Origin: Streptomyces sp. NBC_01446
Lineage (GTDB): Bacteria > Actinomycetota > Actinomycetes > Streptomycetales > Streptomycetaceae
Assembly: GCF_026340095.1 (NCBI RefSeq)
Contig: NZ_JAPEPO010000002.1
Span: 744,001 to 808,000, forward strand
Direction: 5' to 3'
DNA: 64,000 bases
Both the position numbers and the translations under genes were made by a program. The notes beneath the pieces are model-generated. The model had not been told where the DNA came from. It worked only from the letters and a program-made list of their open reading frames with translations, and searched no databases. Positions 42,706 through 51,733 of the stretch are shown piece by piece; position 1 is the stretch's first letter; each line of letters starts with the position of its first letter.

Positions 42706-42927
42706 ATGTCTGTGAATCTCGTAGTGCTTGGCAAAGAGGGGCAGACCTCGGAGCACGAAGGCGAGGTGGTGCACTTCGTCGACGGCAAGGAAGGCCAGTT
42801 CTCGTACTCGATCGACGCCGGCGCGCTGCTCGTATGGAAGGCAGACCCCGCTGCCGCCACGAGGGTCGAGGTGGCCTACGCCCCCCACGCGTGGATCAAG
42901 GTCAGCGGGACACGCAAGGACAGTTGA
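42706..42927 (+). CDS. Small hypothetical protein
   Basis: 73 residues: MSVNLVVLGKEGQTSEHEGEVVHFVDGKEGQFSYSIDAGALLVWKADPAAATRVEVAYAPHAWIKVSG. It is soluble and beta-rich, without a known motif. Coding is supported by a clean ATG, GC-rich third positions and sensible composition. It stands alone between the exporter and the LLM operon. Function unknown. Confidence 0.65.
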   Translation: MSVNLVVLGKEGQTSEHEGEVVHFVDGKEGQFSYSIDAGALLVWKADPAAATRVEVAYAPHAWIKVSGTRKDS

Positions 42928-43013
42928 CCAGCGGGCCGACCGGACGTGGTGAGCGCGCGTCCGCGCCTCCTTGCCGACCCGGCCTCTCCGTGTTCGCTCC
43001 CTTCCACACCCCA

Positions 43014-43028
43014 CCTATTCCTGATAGG
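43014..43028. promoter_or_regulatory. Dyad upstream of the LLM oxidoreductase operon
   Basis: CCTAT-TCCTG-ATAGG is a 5-bp inverted repeat. A second related half (CCTAACAGG) follows at 43035-43043. Both lie 37-66 bp before the LLM ATG, where an operator would be expected. Confidence 0.4.
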
Positions 43029-43079
43029 AACACTCCTAACAGGCATAGCGGCACGGTGCTGAAGTGAGGGAACCCTGGC

Positions 43080-43997
43080 ATGCTCCGACTTGGAATGATG
43101 GCGCCGTTCACCGACGGCCTGATCACCTCGGGCGGCTTCCTCCGCGACCTCGCGGGCACACTCGAAGAGTGCGTCGTCGAGTCGCTGTGGACGGTCGAGC
43201 ACGTCGCCGTCGCCGAACGGTACGAACCGCTCTATCCGTACTCCGACGACGGCCGGATACCCGGCAGTTCGGGCGCAGTGCCCATGCCCGACCCGCTGGA
43301 GACCATCGCCTTCCTCGCCGGATCTTCGAGCTCTCTGCGGTTCGGCACGGCGATGATCGTCGCCCCGCTGCACAGCCCGGTGGTCCTGGCCAAACGCGCC
43401 GCGACGATCGACCGGCACTCCGGCGGGCGGCTGATGCTGGGCCTCGGCATCGGCTGGCAGAAGGAGGAGTACGCCGCCGTCGGCGTGCCCTACAAGGATC
43501 GGGGGCAGCGGCTCGAGGAGTGTGTCGGCGCGATGCGCGCGCTGTGGCGCAGCGGCCCCGCCTCCTACCAGGGGCGGCACGTCTCCTTCGAGGGCCTGCA
43601 CTCTCTGCCACGTCCTGCCGGCGGGGCCGTGCCCGTGGTACTGGGCGGGAACAGCGATCCCGCCGTCCGCCGCGCGGGCCGGATCGGCGACGGCTGGTTC
43701 CCCTACACGATCACTCCCGAGGACTTCGCCCGCCAGGCCGATCTGCTGCGCGAGGCCGCGCGCGGGGAGGGCCGGCCGGAGGACGCCGTGGAGATCACGG
43801 TGTGGCCGGGCTCCTGCGACCGTGAGCGCGCCGCGGATCCCTCATGGGTACGGGGCTTCGTCGACGCGGGCGCGACACGCCTTGTCATCGCTCCACATGT
43901 CCGCGGCTCGGACGGCATTTCCGGCCCACGGGGTCTGGACGCCTTGCGCGAACAGATCGACCGGTACCGGGCCGAGGTATTGGAGAAGCTGTCATGA
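43080..43997 (+). CDS. LLM-class F420-dependent oxidoreductase
   Basis: 305 residues with the luciferase-like TIM barrel: MLRLGMMAPFTDGL, LESLWTVEH-type strand (VESLWTVEHVAVAE), ETIAFLAGSSSSLRFGTAMIVAPLHSPVVLAKRAATIDRHSGGRLMLGLGIGWQKEEYAAVGVPYKDRGQRLEE and VPVVLGGNSDPAVRRAGRIGDGWFPY. These match the TIGR03619-type group predicted to use coenzyme F420. It would transfer hydride to or from an unknown substrate. It heads a three-gene set with 4-nt overlaps. Confidence 0.9.
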   Translation: MLRLGMMAPFTDGLITSGGFLRDLAGTLEECVVESLWTVEHVAVAERYEPLYPYSDDGRIPGSSGAVPMPDPLETIAFLAGSSSSLRFGTAMIVAPLHSPVVLAKRAATIDRHSGGRLMLGLGIGWQKEEYAAVGVPYKDRGQRLEECVGAMRALWRSGPASYQGRHVSFEGLHSLPRPAGGAVPVVLGGNSDPAVRRAGRIGDGWFPYTITPEDFARQADLLREAARGEGRPEDAVEITVWPGSCDRERAADPSWVRGFVDAGATRLVIAPHVRGSDGISGPRGLDALREQIDRYRAEVLEKLS

Positions 43998-44326
43998 GCG
44001 GGGTCCAGGTACTCGACATCGTCCTCCTCGCGGGCGATGACGTCGATAAGTGGCTGCGCCGCTGGCGCACGGAGTACCTGCCGGGTGCCGTGGACCGGGG
44101 CATGGTCGAGGAGCGTCTCTGGCGCGCCTGGACCGGGCCGGACACCGTGGCGGTCCGGATCCTGTGGTCACTGCCGGACAGCGGTGCGTTCTTCGCCGCG
44201 CGCGCCGTGGCCGGCGCCGACCCTCGGGTCGCGGCGTTCTGGGCGTACACGGACGAGATCGCGATGGACCGCGATCGTCATGTGCTGGAGCCGGTCGCCG
44301 GTGTTCACGAGGAGGTGGCGTCATGA
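43994..44326 (+). CDS. Small dimeric-barrel-like protein
   Basis: 110 residues: MSGVQVLDIVLLAGDDVDKWLRRWRTEYLPGAVDRGMVEERLWRAWTGPDTVAVRILWSLPDSGAFFAARAVAGADPRVAAFWAYTDEIAM. Its size and pattern suggest a ferredoxin-like alpha/beta-barrel subunit, similar in style to NIPSNAP or ABM proteins. No catalytic residues are assigned. It overlaps the LLM stop (ATGA) and the next gene's ATG, so the three should act together. Function unknown. Confidence 0.75.
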   Translation: MSGVQVLDIVLLAGDDVDKWLRRWRTEYLPGAVDRGMVEERLWRAWTGPDTVAVRILWSLPDSGAFFAARAVAGADPRVAAFWAYTDEIAMDRDRHVLEPVAGVHEEVAS

Positions 44327-44919
44327 CCCGCTGGGTGAATCTGCTGCTGGGCGACAACACCGACGCGTACGGCAGAGCCGCCGCAGCACCCGGCGTCCTG
44401 GGCGGCTCCGCGGCGGCCGATCTGCCAGGCAGTTTCGGCGGCACCGGCGCCACATGGGACGTGACAGCGGAACGGACTCCCGCCGGCATCGCCGCGGAGT
44501 CCGGGCTGCCGGAGCCCCTCGACACGGTCGCTCTCGCGCCGGTGCGCGGGGGTTACGTGCCCCTGCGCGGCCCGCGCGTGAAACGCACGCTGCTGCTCGC
44601 GGTGCGCCCCGGCACACCCGTCGCTCTCGTCGGGCAATTGGAAGCGGATCTCATGGCAATGCCCGAGCACATCTCCACCATCCGCTCCTGGTCTCTGAGC
44701 AGGGTGGACCAGACGCTCACGCCCTCCCGCTGGACCCACGTCTGGGAGCAGGAGTACGCGGATGTGCAGGGGTTGACCGGCGAGTATCTCGGCCATCCCT
44801 TCCACTGGACGTGCGTGGACCGGTGGTTCGACGGCGAGATTCCGGGCGCCGGGATCGTGGAGCCACGCCTGGTCCACGTCTTCCGCTGGAGCCCGGAGCC
44901 GGTCCTGACCTCCCGCTGA
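44323..44919 (+). CDS. Dabb-like (stress-responsive A/B barrel) protein
   Basis: 198 residues. The C-terminal part, MAMPEHISTIRSWSLSRVDQTLTPSRWTHVWEQEYADVQGLTGEYLGHPFHWTCVDRWFDGE, resembles Dabb ferredoxin-like barrels, which include decarboxylating and aromatase-type enzymes. The N-terminal half contains TVALAPVRGGYVPLRGPRVKRTLLLAVRPGTPVALVGQLEADLM, which may be a second barrel unit. It is the last gene of the LLM operon. Two barrel proteins with an LLM oxidoreductase suggest a small redox pathway (inference). Confidence 0.75.
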   Translation: MTRWVNLLLGDNTDAYGRAAAAPGVLGGSAAADLPGSFGGTGATWDVTAERTPAGIAAESGLPEPLDTVALAPVRGGYVPLRGPRVKRTLLLAVRPGTPVALVGQLEADLMAMPEHISTIRSWSLSRVDQTLTPSRWTHVWEQEYADVQGLTGEYLGHPFHWTCVDRWFDGEIPGAGIVEPRLVHVFRWSPEPVLTSR

Positions 44920-44963
44920 GGTCAGGACCTTGGCGGTGAGGGGCGTGAGAGGCGGTGAGGGCC

Positions 44964-45622
44964 TCAGCCGGCGACGTAGGCGATGAGTTTGGCCATGTTG
45001 CCGGTGCAGGCGGACGTCGTGATGCCCTCGGAGCTGTCGTGCGGCTGGTACGGCGGCTCCGCGGGCGGTGTGGCACCCGCCGCAGGTAGTCGTGGTCTCC
45101 GGTGAGCCGGAAGTAGTGGAACAGCTGTCGGATATTGGTCTGCGTGGTACTTGTGGTCAGGGACCGTGGCTCGTACGAGCGGGCACTGGCGGGAGCGCGG
45201 GCGGGCCGGCCGCCGACGGGACCCGCAGTTGAGCCTCGACGAGCGCGAGGCCCGTGCGTTCGGCGGCCCGGTAGAAGGTCTCGTCACCGGTGGCGTGATA
45301 CGCGTCGAGGCGGCTGTGGCCGACGCTGGGCGTGCCGGGCGGCTGGACCCAGCATGGTCCGCTTCGCCTCCATCTCCCCCCACGTGGTGGAGAGATCGGG
45401 GAGATAGCTCCAGACGTACGCGCCGCGGTAGGACACGTGCTCGTCCGTGAAGGCCGCCGCGCGGCGCATGGCTCGCGCGGCGTCGGTGCGTCCGCTGTCG
45501 GTGCGTGACCCTGCCGGGTGAGCGGAGGGCCGGGACGCGGCCGACGCGCTGCCGGGCCGCAGCCCGACCAGCGCTCCGACGGCGGGTGCTGCGGCGAGTC
45601 GGGCGAAGGTGCGTCGGGACAT
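44964..45622 (-). pseudogene. Pectate-lyase-like gene, frameshifted and internally deleted
   Basis: From the ATG at 45620-45622 the product starts MSRRTFARLAAAPAVGALVGLRPGSASA, a Tat leader, then AMRRAAAFTDEHVSYRGAYVWSYLPDLSTTWGEMEAKRTM, resembling pectic-acid-lyase-type proteins. A second frame continues YHATGDETFYRAAERTGLALVEAQL, a third IRQLFHYFRLTGDHDYLRR, and another PYQPHDSSEGITTSACTGNMAKLIAYVAG then stop. The order is right but the middle of the lyase is missing and the frame changes several times. This is a decayed polysaccharide-lyase gene. Confidence 0.7.
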
Positions 45623-46003
45623 GGGCGTTCTCAACGGTGTCGCCTCCAGGCATGACGGATGCGCGTCGCGGGGGCGCGCCGGTGGCGCGGCGGCGATCCA
45701 CAACTCGGGTGCCAGGGAAGGGAAATGTCGTCGGGGCACAGGCCTATCACCCGCCGTTCTGGACCCTCAAGAGTTCGCGCCAGTGAAAGTTGTTCATGTA
45801 CTCGATCAACACGCTTATCAAATCGGGCATTTAACGCGCTTCGCATCCCAAAGCCCCGCTGGATTCAGGTACATAAACCCAAACGATCTGCGGCAGGGGT
45901 ATTGCCCTCACACCCCGGCTCCTCCTACAGTCACGCACGCCGCCAGTCGAATCGATTCGACGAATCGCTTCGACGACCAAGACCACACCGCAAGGGAGCG
46001 GGA
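45623..46003. other. Regulatory region before the LacI gene
   Basis: About 380 bp without a supported gene. It includes a comparatively AT-rich stretch (about 45780-45900) and, near its end, the LacI-type palindrome. No further structure was identified. Confidence 0.4.
45946..45961. promoter_or_regulatory. LacI-type operator, perfect 16-bp palindrome
   Basis: GTCGAATCGATTCGAC is a perfect palindrome 42 bp before the LacI ATG. A partial second copy (CGACGAATCGCTTCGACG) follows directly. It is the likely binding site for the LacI regulator next door, controlling itself and the sugar operon. Confidence 0.7.
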
Positions 46004-47047
46004 ATGGCCACGATCAAAGACGTCGCCGAACGGGCGGGCGTCGCGCCCAGCACCGTCAGCTACGTCCTCAGCGGCTCCCGCAAGATCTCCGAGGACACCC
46101 GGCGTGCGGTACAGGCTGCCATCGCCGAGCTCGGCTACCACCCGCGGGCCAGCGCCCGGACGCTGCGCAGCGCCCGCAGCGATGTCCTGGCCCTGGCCGT
46201 CCCCCGCGTGCCCGGCGCATACCGGGCGGTGGACGGCCGGTTCGCCATCGACATCAGCGACGCCGCCCGCAGCCACGGCTACGACCTCCTGTTGATGACC
46301 GACCTGGACGGGGTCGGCGGGCTGCGCCGGGTGGCCGGCAGCGGACTGGCGGACGCGACGGTCCTCATGGCCGTGGAGGAGCAGGACCCTCGCATCGGCG
46401 CCATGCGCGAACTGGGCTTCCCCACCGCGCTGCTCGGCCGCGGCGACGACGACTCGGCGCTGCCCTGGGTCGACCTCGATTGGGAGGCCGCCGTCGCCCT
46501 CGCCTTGCGCGAAACCGCCGCGGCCGGCCACCGGCACATCGTCTTCCTCGCCTCGGCCGAGCACGAGATCGCGGCCCGCCGCGGCTACGCCGTGCACGGC
46601 CTCGACGGCGCCGGGCGGGCCGCGAAGGAGACCGGTGCGGACATCCGGGTGCACCCGTCCAACGGCGACCCGGACGTGCTGCGGCGCCGGGTGCGCGAGC
46701 TGCTGGGTTCGCGGCCTGCCCCGACCGCGCTGGTCGTCCAGCACCTGCACTGCCTCCCCCACCTGCTGGCCGAGGTGGCCGCGGCCGGGCTACGGGTCCC
46801 TGAGGACCTCGTCGTCGTGCCCGTCGGCACCCTCCCCGACGACCTGGGCGGGCGGATCCTGCCGCGTATCGAACTGCCCGTCGCGGAGATGTCCCTGGCA
46901 GTCGTCGAACTCGCGGTCAAGGCGATCGCCTCGGCCACCGGCGGCCGCACCGACAACCATCCGGCCCCCGGCGTCCCCCCTCATCGTCTGATCGCGCCGC
47001 AGATGGCCCCCGGGATCACCATCGAGCCGCCGAAAGGGCATCCCTGA
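46004..47047 (+). CDS. LacI-family regulator of the sugar operon
   Basis: 347 residues. The N-terminal headpiece MATIKDVAERAGVAPSTVSYVLSGSRKISEDTRRAVQAAIAELGYHPRASARTLRS is a canonical LacI helix-turn-helix with hinge helix. The periplasmic-binding-like effector domain follows (DVLALAVPRVPGAYRAVDGRFAIDISDAARSHGYDLLLM). ATG 46004 has GGGAG upstream; a frame open to 45659 is non-coding. It precedes the ABC importer and two glycosidases and should repress them in the absence of the sugar. Confidence 0.94.
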   Translation: MATIKDVAERAGVAPSTVSYVLSGSRKISEDTRRAVQAAIAELGYHPRASARTLRSARSDVLALAVPRVPGAYRAVDGRFAIDISDAARSHGYDLLLMTDLDGVGGLRRVAGSGLADATVLMAVEEQDPRIGAMRELGFPTALLGRGDDDSALPWVDLDWEAAVALALRETAAAGHRHIVFLASAEHEIAARRGYAVHGLDGAGRAAKETGADIRVHPSNGDPDVLRRRVRELLGSRPAPTALVVQHLHCLPHLLAEVAAAGLRVPEDLVVVPVGTLPDDLGGRILPRIELPVAEMSLAVVELAVKAIASATGGRTDNHPAPGVPPHRLIAPQMAPGITIEPPKGHP

Positions 47048-47206
47048 GCGATGTCTCGGCGATGCGGCGTGAGCGAGCCGCGAACCCCGGCGAAGAGGCC
47101 GCCCGCGAGACGCCCCCTCCCCCCGGCACACGGCCGCGCACGATCCCCGAGCCGTACGCACAAAGCCTCAACTCCCCGAGCCGCAGCCCCGATTGGAGAT
47201 CCGCTC

Positions 47207-48442
47207 GTGCACTCCCGCGCAGAGCGCAGACTGCTACCCGCCATGGCCGTGGGCCTGGTGGTGGCCACGGTCGCACCGAGTCTCACCGGGTGCGCCGCCG
47301 CCCCGGCCCCCGACACCGTCACCGTGCTCAACTCGGCGACGGACACCGCCGAGCACTCCGCCAACCAGAAGTTCTTCGACCGCTGCGCGGGTCCCCTCGG
47401 GCTGAAGGTCGAGCAGATCAGCGTGCCCGCGGACCAGGTTGCCTCGAAGGCGCTACGGATGGCCTCGTCCAAGTCGCTCACCGACATCCTGGAGCTCGAC
47501 GGGTCCGAGTTGCCGCAGTTCGCCGGGACCGAAGGGCTGCGCCCGCTGAAGGACGTCGGCGTCGACACCTCCGGGTTCTCCGGCAGCGCCACCTCCCTCG
47601 GTTCGTACGACGGCACCCAGTACGGCATCGCACGCTCCGTCAACTCCCTGGCCCTGATCTACAACACCAAGCTCCTCAAGGAGGCCGGGGTCGAACCGCC
47701 CACCACCTGGGCCGAGCTGAAGTCCGCCGCGAAGAGGATGACGCACGGCAGCACCTACGGGATGGCCTTCAGCGCCAGCCCCAACGCCGACGGGGTGTAC
47801 CAGTTCCTGCCGTTCTTCTGGTCCGGCGGCGGTGACGAGGCGAAGCTCGACAACGGCAAGGGCGAGGCAGCGCTCCAGCTGTGGAAGGACCTGGTCTCGG
47901 ACGGGTCCGCCTCGAAGTCCGTGGTCAGCTGGAACCAGCAGGACGTCAACGACCAGTTCGTGGCCGGCCGCGCCGCCATGATGATCAACGGCCCGTGGCA
48001 GGTGCCGGTGCTCAGCGCCCAGAAGAAGGTGGACTGGGCGGTCGCCCGCATCCCGGTGCCCGAGGCGGGACAGGACGCGATCCCACCGATCGGCGGCACC
48101 GTGATGGCGGTGCCGAAGAACGAGGACAGCACCCGCGAGAAGAACGCGGGGAAGATTCTCAACTGCCTCAACACCCGGAAGAACCAGCTCCAGTGGGGCG
48201 AGTCGGTCAACAACGTACCCACCCGGGCCGCCGCCGCGCGGGCCTACGCCGAGCAGAACCCCAAGCTCGCCGCCTTCGCCGACCTCGTCACCACCGCCCG
48301 CTCACGCACCGCCGAGGTCGGCACCCGCTGGCCGGTGGTCGGGGACGCGCTCGCGGGCGCCTTCCAATCGGTGCTGACCGGCAGGACCAGTCCCGAACAG
48401 GCCCTGCACCGCGCCCAACAACAGGCCTCCACGGGGAAGTGA
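47207..48442 (+). CDS. Sugar ABC transporter solute-binding lipoprotein
   Basis: 411 residues. The leader ends in a lipobox (VAPSLTGC), so the protein is anchored outside the membrane. The body is a cluster B/CUT1 binding protein (KALRMASSKSLTDILELDGSELPQFAG, YGIARSVNSLALIYNTKLLKEAGVEPPTTWAELKSAAKRM, AAMMINGPWQVPVL). GTG 47207 has GGAG 8 nt upstream; the frame open to 47051 lacks a plausible leader. The substrate is probably an oligosaccharide matching the downstream GH1 and GH31 enzymes. Confidence 0.93.
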   Translation: MHSRAERRLLPAMAVGLVVATVAPSLTGCAAAPAPDTVTVLNSATDTAEHSANQKFFDRCAGPLGLKVEQISVPADQVASKALRMASSKSLTDILELDGSELPQFAGTEGLRPLKDVGVDTSGFSGSATSLGSYDGTQYGIARSVNSLALIYNTKLLKEAGVEPPTTWAELKSAAKRMTHGSTYGMAFSASPNADGVYQFLPFFWSGGGDEAKLDNGKGEAALQLWKDLVSDGSASKSVVSWNQQDVNDQFVAGRAAMMINGPWQVPVLSAQKKVDWAVARIPVPEAGQDAIPPIGGTVMAVPKNEDSTREKNAGKILNCLNTRKNQLQWGESVNNVPTRAAAARAYAEQNPKLAAFADLVTTARSRTAEVGTRWPVVGDALAGAFQSVLTGRTSPEQALHRAQQQASTGK

Positions 48443-48452
48443 GGAACCGGAC

Positions 48453-49418
48453 ATGAGCACCTTCGCCTCCACCGCCCGGGCCGCCAAGTCCTCCGGCTCC
48501 TCGGCCGCCCCGGCGAGGGCCGACTCCGGCACCCGCCGCCGCGGGCTGCTCCGGTGGCTCTTCGTCGCCCCCGCGCTCGCCTACATGGCCCTCTTCTTCG
48601 GCTACCCGCTCATCCGCAACATCGTGATGAGCTTCCAGCACTACACACCCAAGACGTACTTCACCGGCGAAGCCCCGTTCAACGGCCTGGACAACTGGCG
48701 GGCCGTGTTCGCCGACGAGCTGTTCGCCGGCTCCCTGTGGCACACCGCGCTCTTCACGCTCGGCTCCCTGCTCGGCCAGTTCACCATCGGCCTGGCCCTC
48801 GCCGTCTTCTTCTCCCGCCGCTTCCGGCTCTCCGGCTTCGTCCGCGCGATCCTGCTGCTGCCCTGGCTGGTGCCCATGGTCGTGTCCGCCGTCGTCTGGC
48901 GGCGCATCCTCGACCAGGACCACGGGATGCTCAACAGCGCCCTGCATGCCCTCGGCCTGACCGAGGGCGGCGTGCCGTGGCTGAACAGCCCCGGCGTGGC
49001 CCTGCTGTCGGCGATCCTGGTCAACATCTGGATCGGCATCCCGTTCAACATGGTCATCCTCTACGGCGGTCTCCAGGAGATCCCACGCGAGCTCTACGAG
49101 GCGGCGTCACTGGACGGGGCGAGCCCCTGGCGAACCTTCCGCAGCGTCACCCTGCCGATGCTGCGCCCGGTCATCACCGTCGTCCTCGTCCTGGGCTTCA
49201 TGTCCACGGTGAAGATCCTCGACCTGATCCTGGCGCTGACCTCGGGCGGTCCCGCGGACTCCACCCAGACCCTGGGCACCGTCACGTACCAACTGTCGTT
49301 CCTCCAGCTCGACTTCGGACAAGGAGCCGTCGTCGGCAACGTCCTCATCCTCATCAGCGCGGTCTTCGCCGTGCTGTACCTGCGGGCCAACCGCGCCGAC
49401 TTCGGCAAGGGGAATTGA
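48453..49418 (+). CDS. Sugar ABC transporter permease (MalF-like)
   Basis: 321 residues. A cytoplasmic N-terminus rich in Ala/Ser precedes the first helix (FVAPALAYMALFFGYPLIRNI). About five further helices follow. The cytoplasmic EAA-type loop is visible as LYEAASLDGASPWRTFRSVTLPMLRP, which docks the ATPase. No ATPase gene is in this operon, so a shared MsiK-type ATPase encoded elsewhere probably energises it, as is standard for Streptomyces CUT1 importers. Confidence 0.94.
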   Translation: MSTFASTARAAKSSGSSAAPARADSGTRRRGLLRWLFVAPALAYMALFFGYPLIRNIVMSFQHYTPKTYFTGEAPFNGLDNWRAVFADELFAGSLWHTALFTLGSLLGQFTIGLALAVFFSRRFRLSGFVRAILLLPWLVPMVVSAVVWRRILDQDHGMLNSALHALGLTEGGVPWLNSPGVALLSAILVNIWIGIPFNMVILYGGLQEIPRELYEAASLDGASPWRTFRSVTLPMLRPVITVVLVLGFMSTVKILDLILALTSGGPADSTQTLGTVTYQLSFLQLDFGQGAVVGNVLILISAVFAVLYLRANRADFGKGN

Positions 49419-49424
49419 CCGACC

Positions 49425-50252
49425 GTGAAAGCGAACTCGAACCGTCCCCGCCTGCGGGCCGCCTGGAACACCACCGCCGCGCTGCTCATCCTCGGCGTCC
49501 TGCTCATCCCGGTCTACTGGATGCTCAACACCGCGCTCCAGCCCGGGTCGAGCGTCGCGGCGACGGAGTGGTTCCCGTCCTCGCCCAGCCTGGAGAACTT
49601 CGACACGGCGATCTCCAGCCAGGGCGGCTCGCTGCTGACCAGCTTCGTCGTCGCCCTCGGTGCCGTCGCCGTGTGCCTCGCGCTCGCAGCGCCCGCCGCG
49701 TACGGGCTCGCCCAGTTCGGGCTGCGCGGCGGCCAGGGCATCGTCTTCACCACGCTGATCACTCAGATGGTGCCGGGCATCGTCATCGCCAACGCCCTCT
49801 ACAGCGCGTACGCGGAACTGGGCCTGGTCAACTCCTACCTGGGGCTGATCCTCGCGGACGCCTCGCTCGGGCTGCCGTTCGCGATCGTGCTGCTGCGCGC
49901 CTTCATGGTGTCCATACCGAGCGAGGTCGTCGAGGCGGCGATGGTCGACGGCGCCAACCGCTTCACCGCGTTCGTCCGCATCGTGCTGCCGATGAGCCGC
50001 AACGCCCTCATCACGGCGGGCCTCTTCACCTTCCTGTTCGCCTGGTCGGACTTCATGTTCGCGCTGACCCTCAACACCACCGACGACGTCAAGCCGATCA
50101 CGCTGGGCATCTACCAGTTCGTCGGCGCGCATGTCAGCGACTGGGGCGCGGTCATGGCCACGGCGGTCCTGTCCGCGGTACCCGCCGCGATTCTGCTGGT
50201 CGTGGCCCAGAAGTACATCTCCGCCGGGATCACCGGCGGATCCATCAAGTAA
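49425..50252 (+). CDS. Sugar ABC transporter permease (MalG-like)
   Basis: 275 residues, starting at GTG 49425, just 6 bp after the first permease. Six helices are predicted, starting with TAALLILGVLLIPVYWMLNTAL. The EAA loop reads VVEAAMVDGANRFTAFVRIVLPMSRNALI. It ends ILLVVAQKYISAGITGGSIK, a usual MalG-family end. It forms the membrane channel together with the preceding permease. Confidence 0.94.
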   Translation: MKANSNRPRLRAAWNTTAALLILGVLLIPVYWMLNTALQPGSSVAATEWFPSSPSLENFDTAISSQGGSLLTSFVVALGAVAVCLALAAPAAYGLAQFGLRGGQGIVFTTLITQMVPGIVIANALYSAYAELGLVNSYLGLILADASLGLPFAIVLLRAFMVSIPSEVVEAAMVDGANRFTAFVRIVLPMSRNALITAGLFTFLFAWSDFMFALTLNTTDDVKPITLGIYQFVGAHVSDWGAVMATAVLSAVPAAILLVVAQKYISAGITGGSIK

Positions 50253-50284
50253 TGCCATCACGTAGCGATAAGGGCTTCAGCCGC

Positions 50285-51733
50285 ATGAGCACCCCCGAAT
50301 TCCCGGAATTCCCCGACGGCTTCTTCTTCGGCGCCGCCACGGCGAGCTACCAGATCGAGGGGGCGTACGACGAGGGCGGCAGAGGGCCGTCCATCTGGGA
50401 CACCTACTGTCGCGAGCCCGGACGGGTGGCGGGCGGCGCCACAGGCGACATCGCGTGCGACCACTACCACCGTTACCGCGAGGACGTGGCCCTGCTGCAC
50501 GGCCTCGGTGTGGACAGCTACCGCTTCTCCGTCGCCTGGCCACGGATCCAGGCCAACGGCACAGGACCGGCCAACGCCGCAGGCCTGGACTTCTACGACC
50601 GGCTGGTCGACGAACTGCTGGCCCGCGGGATCTCCCCCGCCGCCACCCTCTACCACTGGGACCTCCCCCAGGCCCTGGAAGACCGGGGCGGCTGGCGGGT
50701 GCGCGAGACGGCGGAGCACTTCGCGGACTACGCCGGACTGGTCGCGGAGCGTCTCGGCGACCGGGTGAGCCGCTGGATCACCCTCAACGAGCCGTACTGC
50801 AGCGCCTTCGTCGGCTACGCCGCGGGCGCCCACGCTCCCGGCGCGCAGGAGGGCCGCGGCGCTCTGGCCGCCGCCCACCACCTCCTCGTCGGCCACGGCC
50901 TCGCCGTCCGCGCCTTGCGCGAGGCCGGCGCCCAGGAGGTCGGCATCACGCTCAACCCGGACCGGCTGCTCCCCGCCGCCCCCGGCTCGCCGGCCGACCT
51001 CGCCGCCGTTCGCCGGGCCGAGACCCTGCACAACGAGGTGTGGCTGGACCCGTTGTTCGCCGGGCGCTATCCGCAGCACGAGGCGGAGACCTGGGGCGAG
51101 CCGGCCGACGGCTCGCACCCGCTCGACAGTTCGTACCGTCTCGACACTTCGTACCGGCACGAAGGCGACCTCGAACTCATCGCCGCCCCGCTGGACTTCG
51201 TCGGAATCAACTACTACCGGCCGATCACCATCGCCGACGCCCCGCACCGCGACCCCGACCCGGCGACGCGTACGGCGGTCGACATCCGGGCCACCGAGAG
51301 CTGGCGCGACGACGTGCGGCACACGACCATGGGCTGGCCGGTCGTCCCGCACACCTTCACGGATCTGCTGATCGACCTGACGAAGCGCTACCCCGAGCTG
51401 CCCCCGCTGGTCATCACCGAGAACGGCTCGGCCGAGGCCGACACCGTCACGGACGACGGCCGGGTTCACGACACCGAGCGCATCGACTACCTCCGCAGCC
51501 ACCTGGAAGCCCTCTCCGCCGCCATCCGCGCGGGCGTCGACGTGCGCGGCTACTACGTGTGGTCGCTCCTCGACAACTTCGAGTGGGCCCGCGGCTACGG
51601 CCAGCGCTTCGGCATCGTCCGGGTCGACTACGACACCCAGGAGCGCATTCCCAAGGACAGCTACCGCTGGTTCCGGGACCTGATCGCCACCCACCGCACG
51701 CGTACCGACACCGCTGACAAGGACCACCGTTGA
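50285..51733 (+). CDS. GH1 beta-glucosidase
   Basis: 482 residues. GH1 landmarks: FFGAATASYQIEGAYDEGGRGPSIWDTYC at the N-terminus, catalytic acid/base Glu169 in ITLNEPYCSAFVGY, nucleophile Glu379 in VITENGSAEA and WSLLDNFEWARGYGQRFGIVRVDY near the C-terminus. It hydrolyses beta-glucosides from the non-reducing end, in the cytoplasm since no leader is present. ATG 50285 follows AGGG by 10 nt; ATG 50252 is an in-frame alternative adding 11 residues. A long upstream in-frame extension through the permeases is spurious. Confidence 0.94.
   Translation: MSTPEFPEFPDGFFFGAATASYQIEGAYDEGGRGPSIWDTYCREPGRVAGGATGDIACDHYHRYREDVALLHGLGVDSYRFSVAWPRIQANGTGPANAAGLDFYDRLVDELLARGISPAATLYHWDLPQALEDRGGWRVRETAEHFADYAGLVAERLGDRVSRWITLNEPYCSAFVGYAAGAHAPGAQEGRGALAAAHHLLVGHGLAVRALREAGAQEVGITLNPDRLLPAAPGSPADLAAVRRAETLHNEVWLDPLFAGRYPQHEAETWGEPADGSHPLDSSYRLDTSYRHEGDLELIAAPLDFVGINYYRPITIADAPHRDPDPATRTAVDIRATESWRDDVRHTTMGWPVVPHTFTDLLIDLTKRYPELPPLVITENGSAEADTVTDDGRVHDTERIDYLRSHLEALSAAIRAGVDVRGYYVWSLLDNFEWARGYGQRFGIVRVDYDTQERIPKDSYRWFRDLIATHRTRTDTADKDHR

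Noticed and set aside
48554..50284. A very long open frame running through both permease genes into the GH1 gene
   Set aside because: Upstream of the GH1 start its translation is a low-complexity Arg/Pro/Ala shadow of the permeases in another frame; only the part from about 50285 is a protein.
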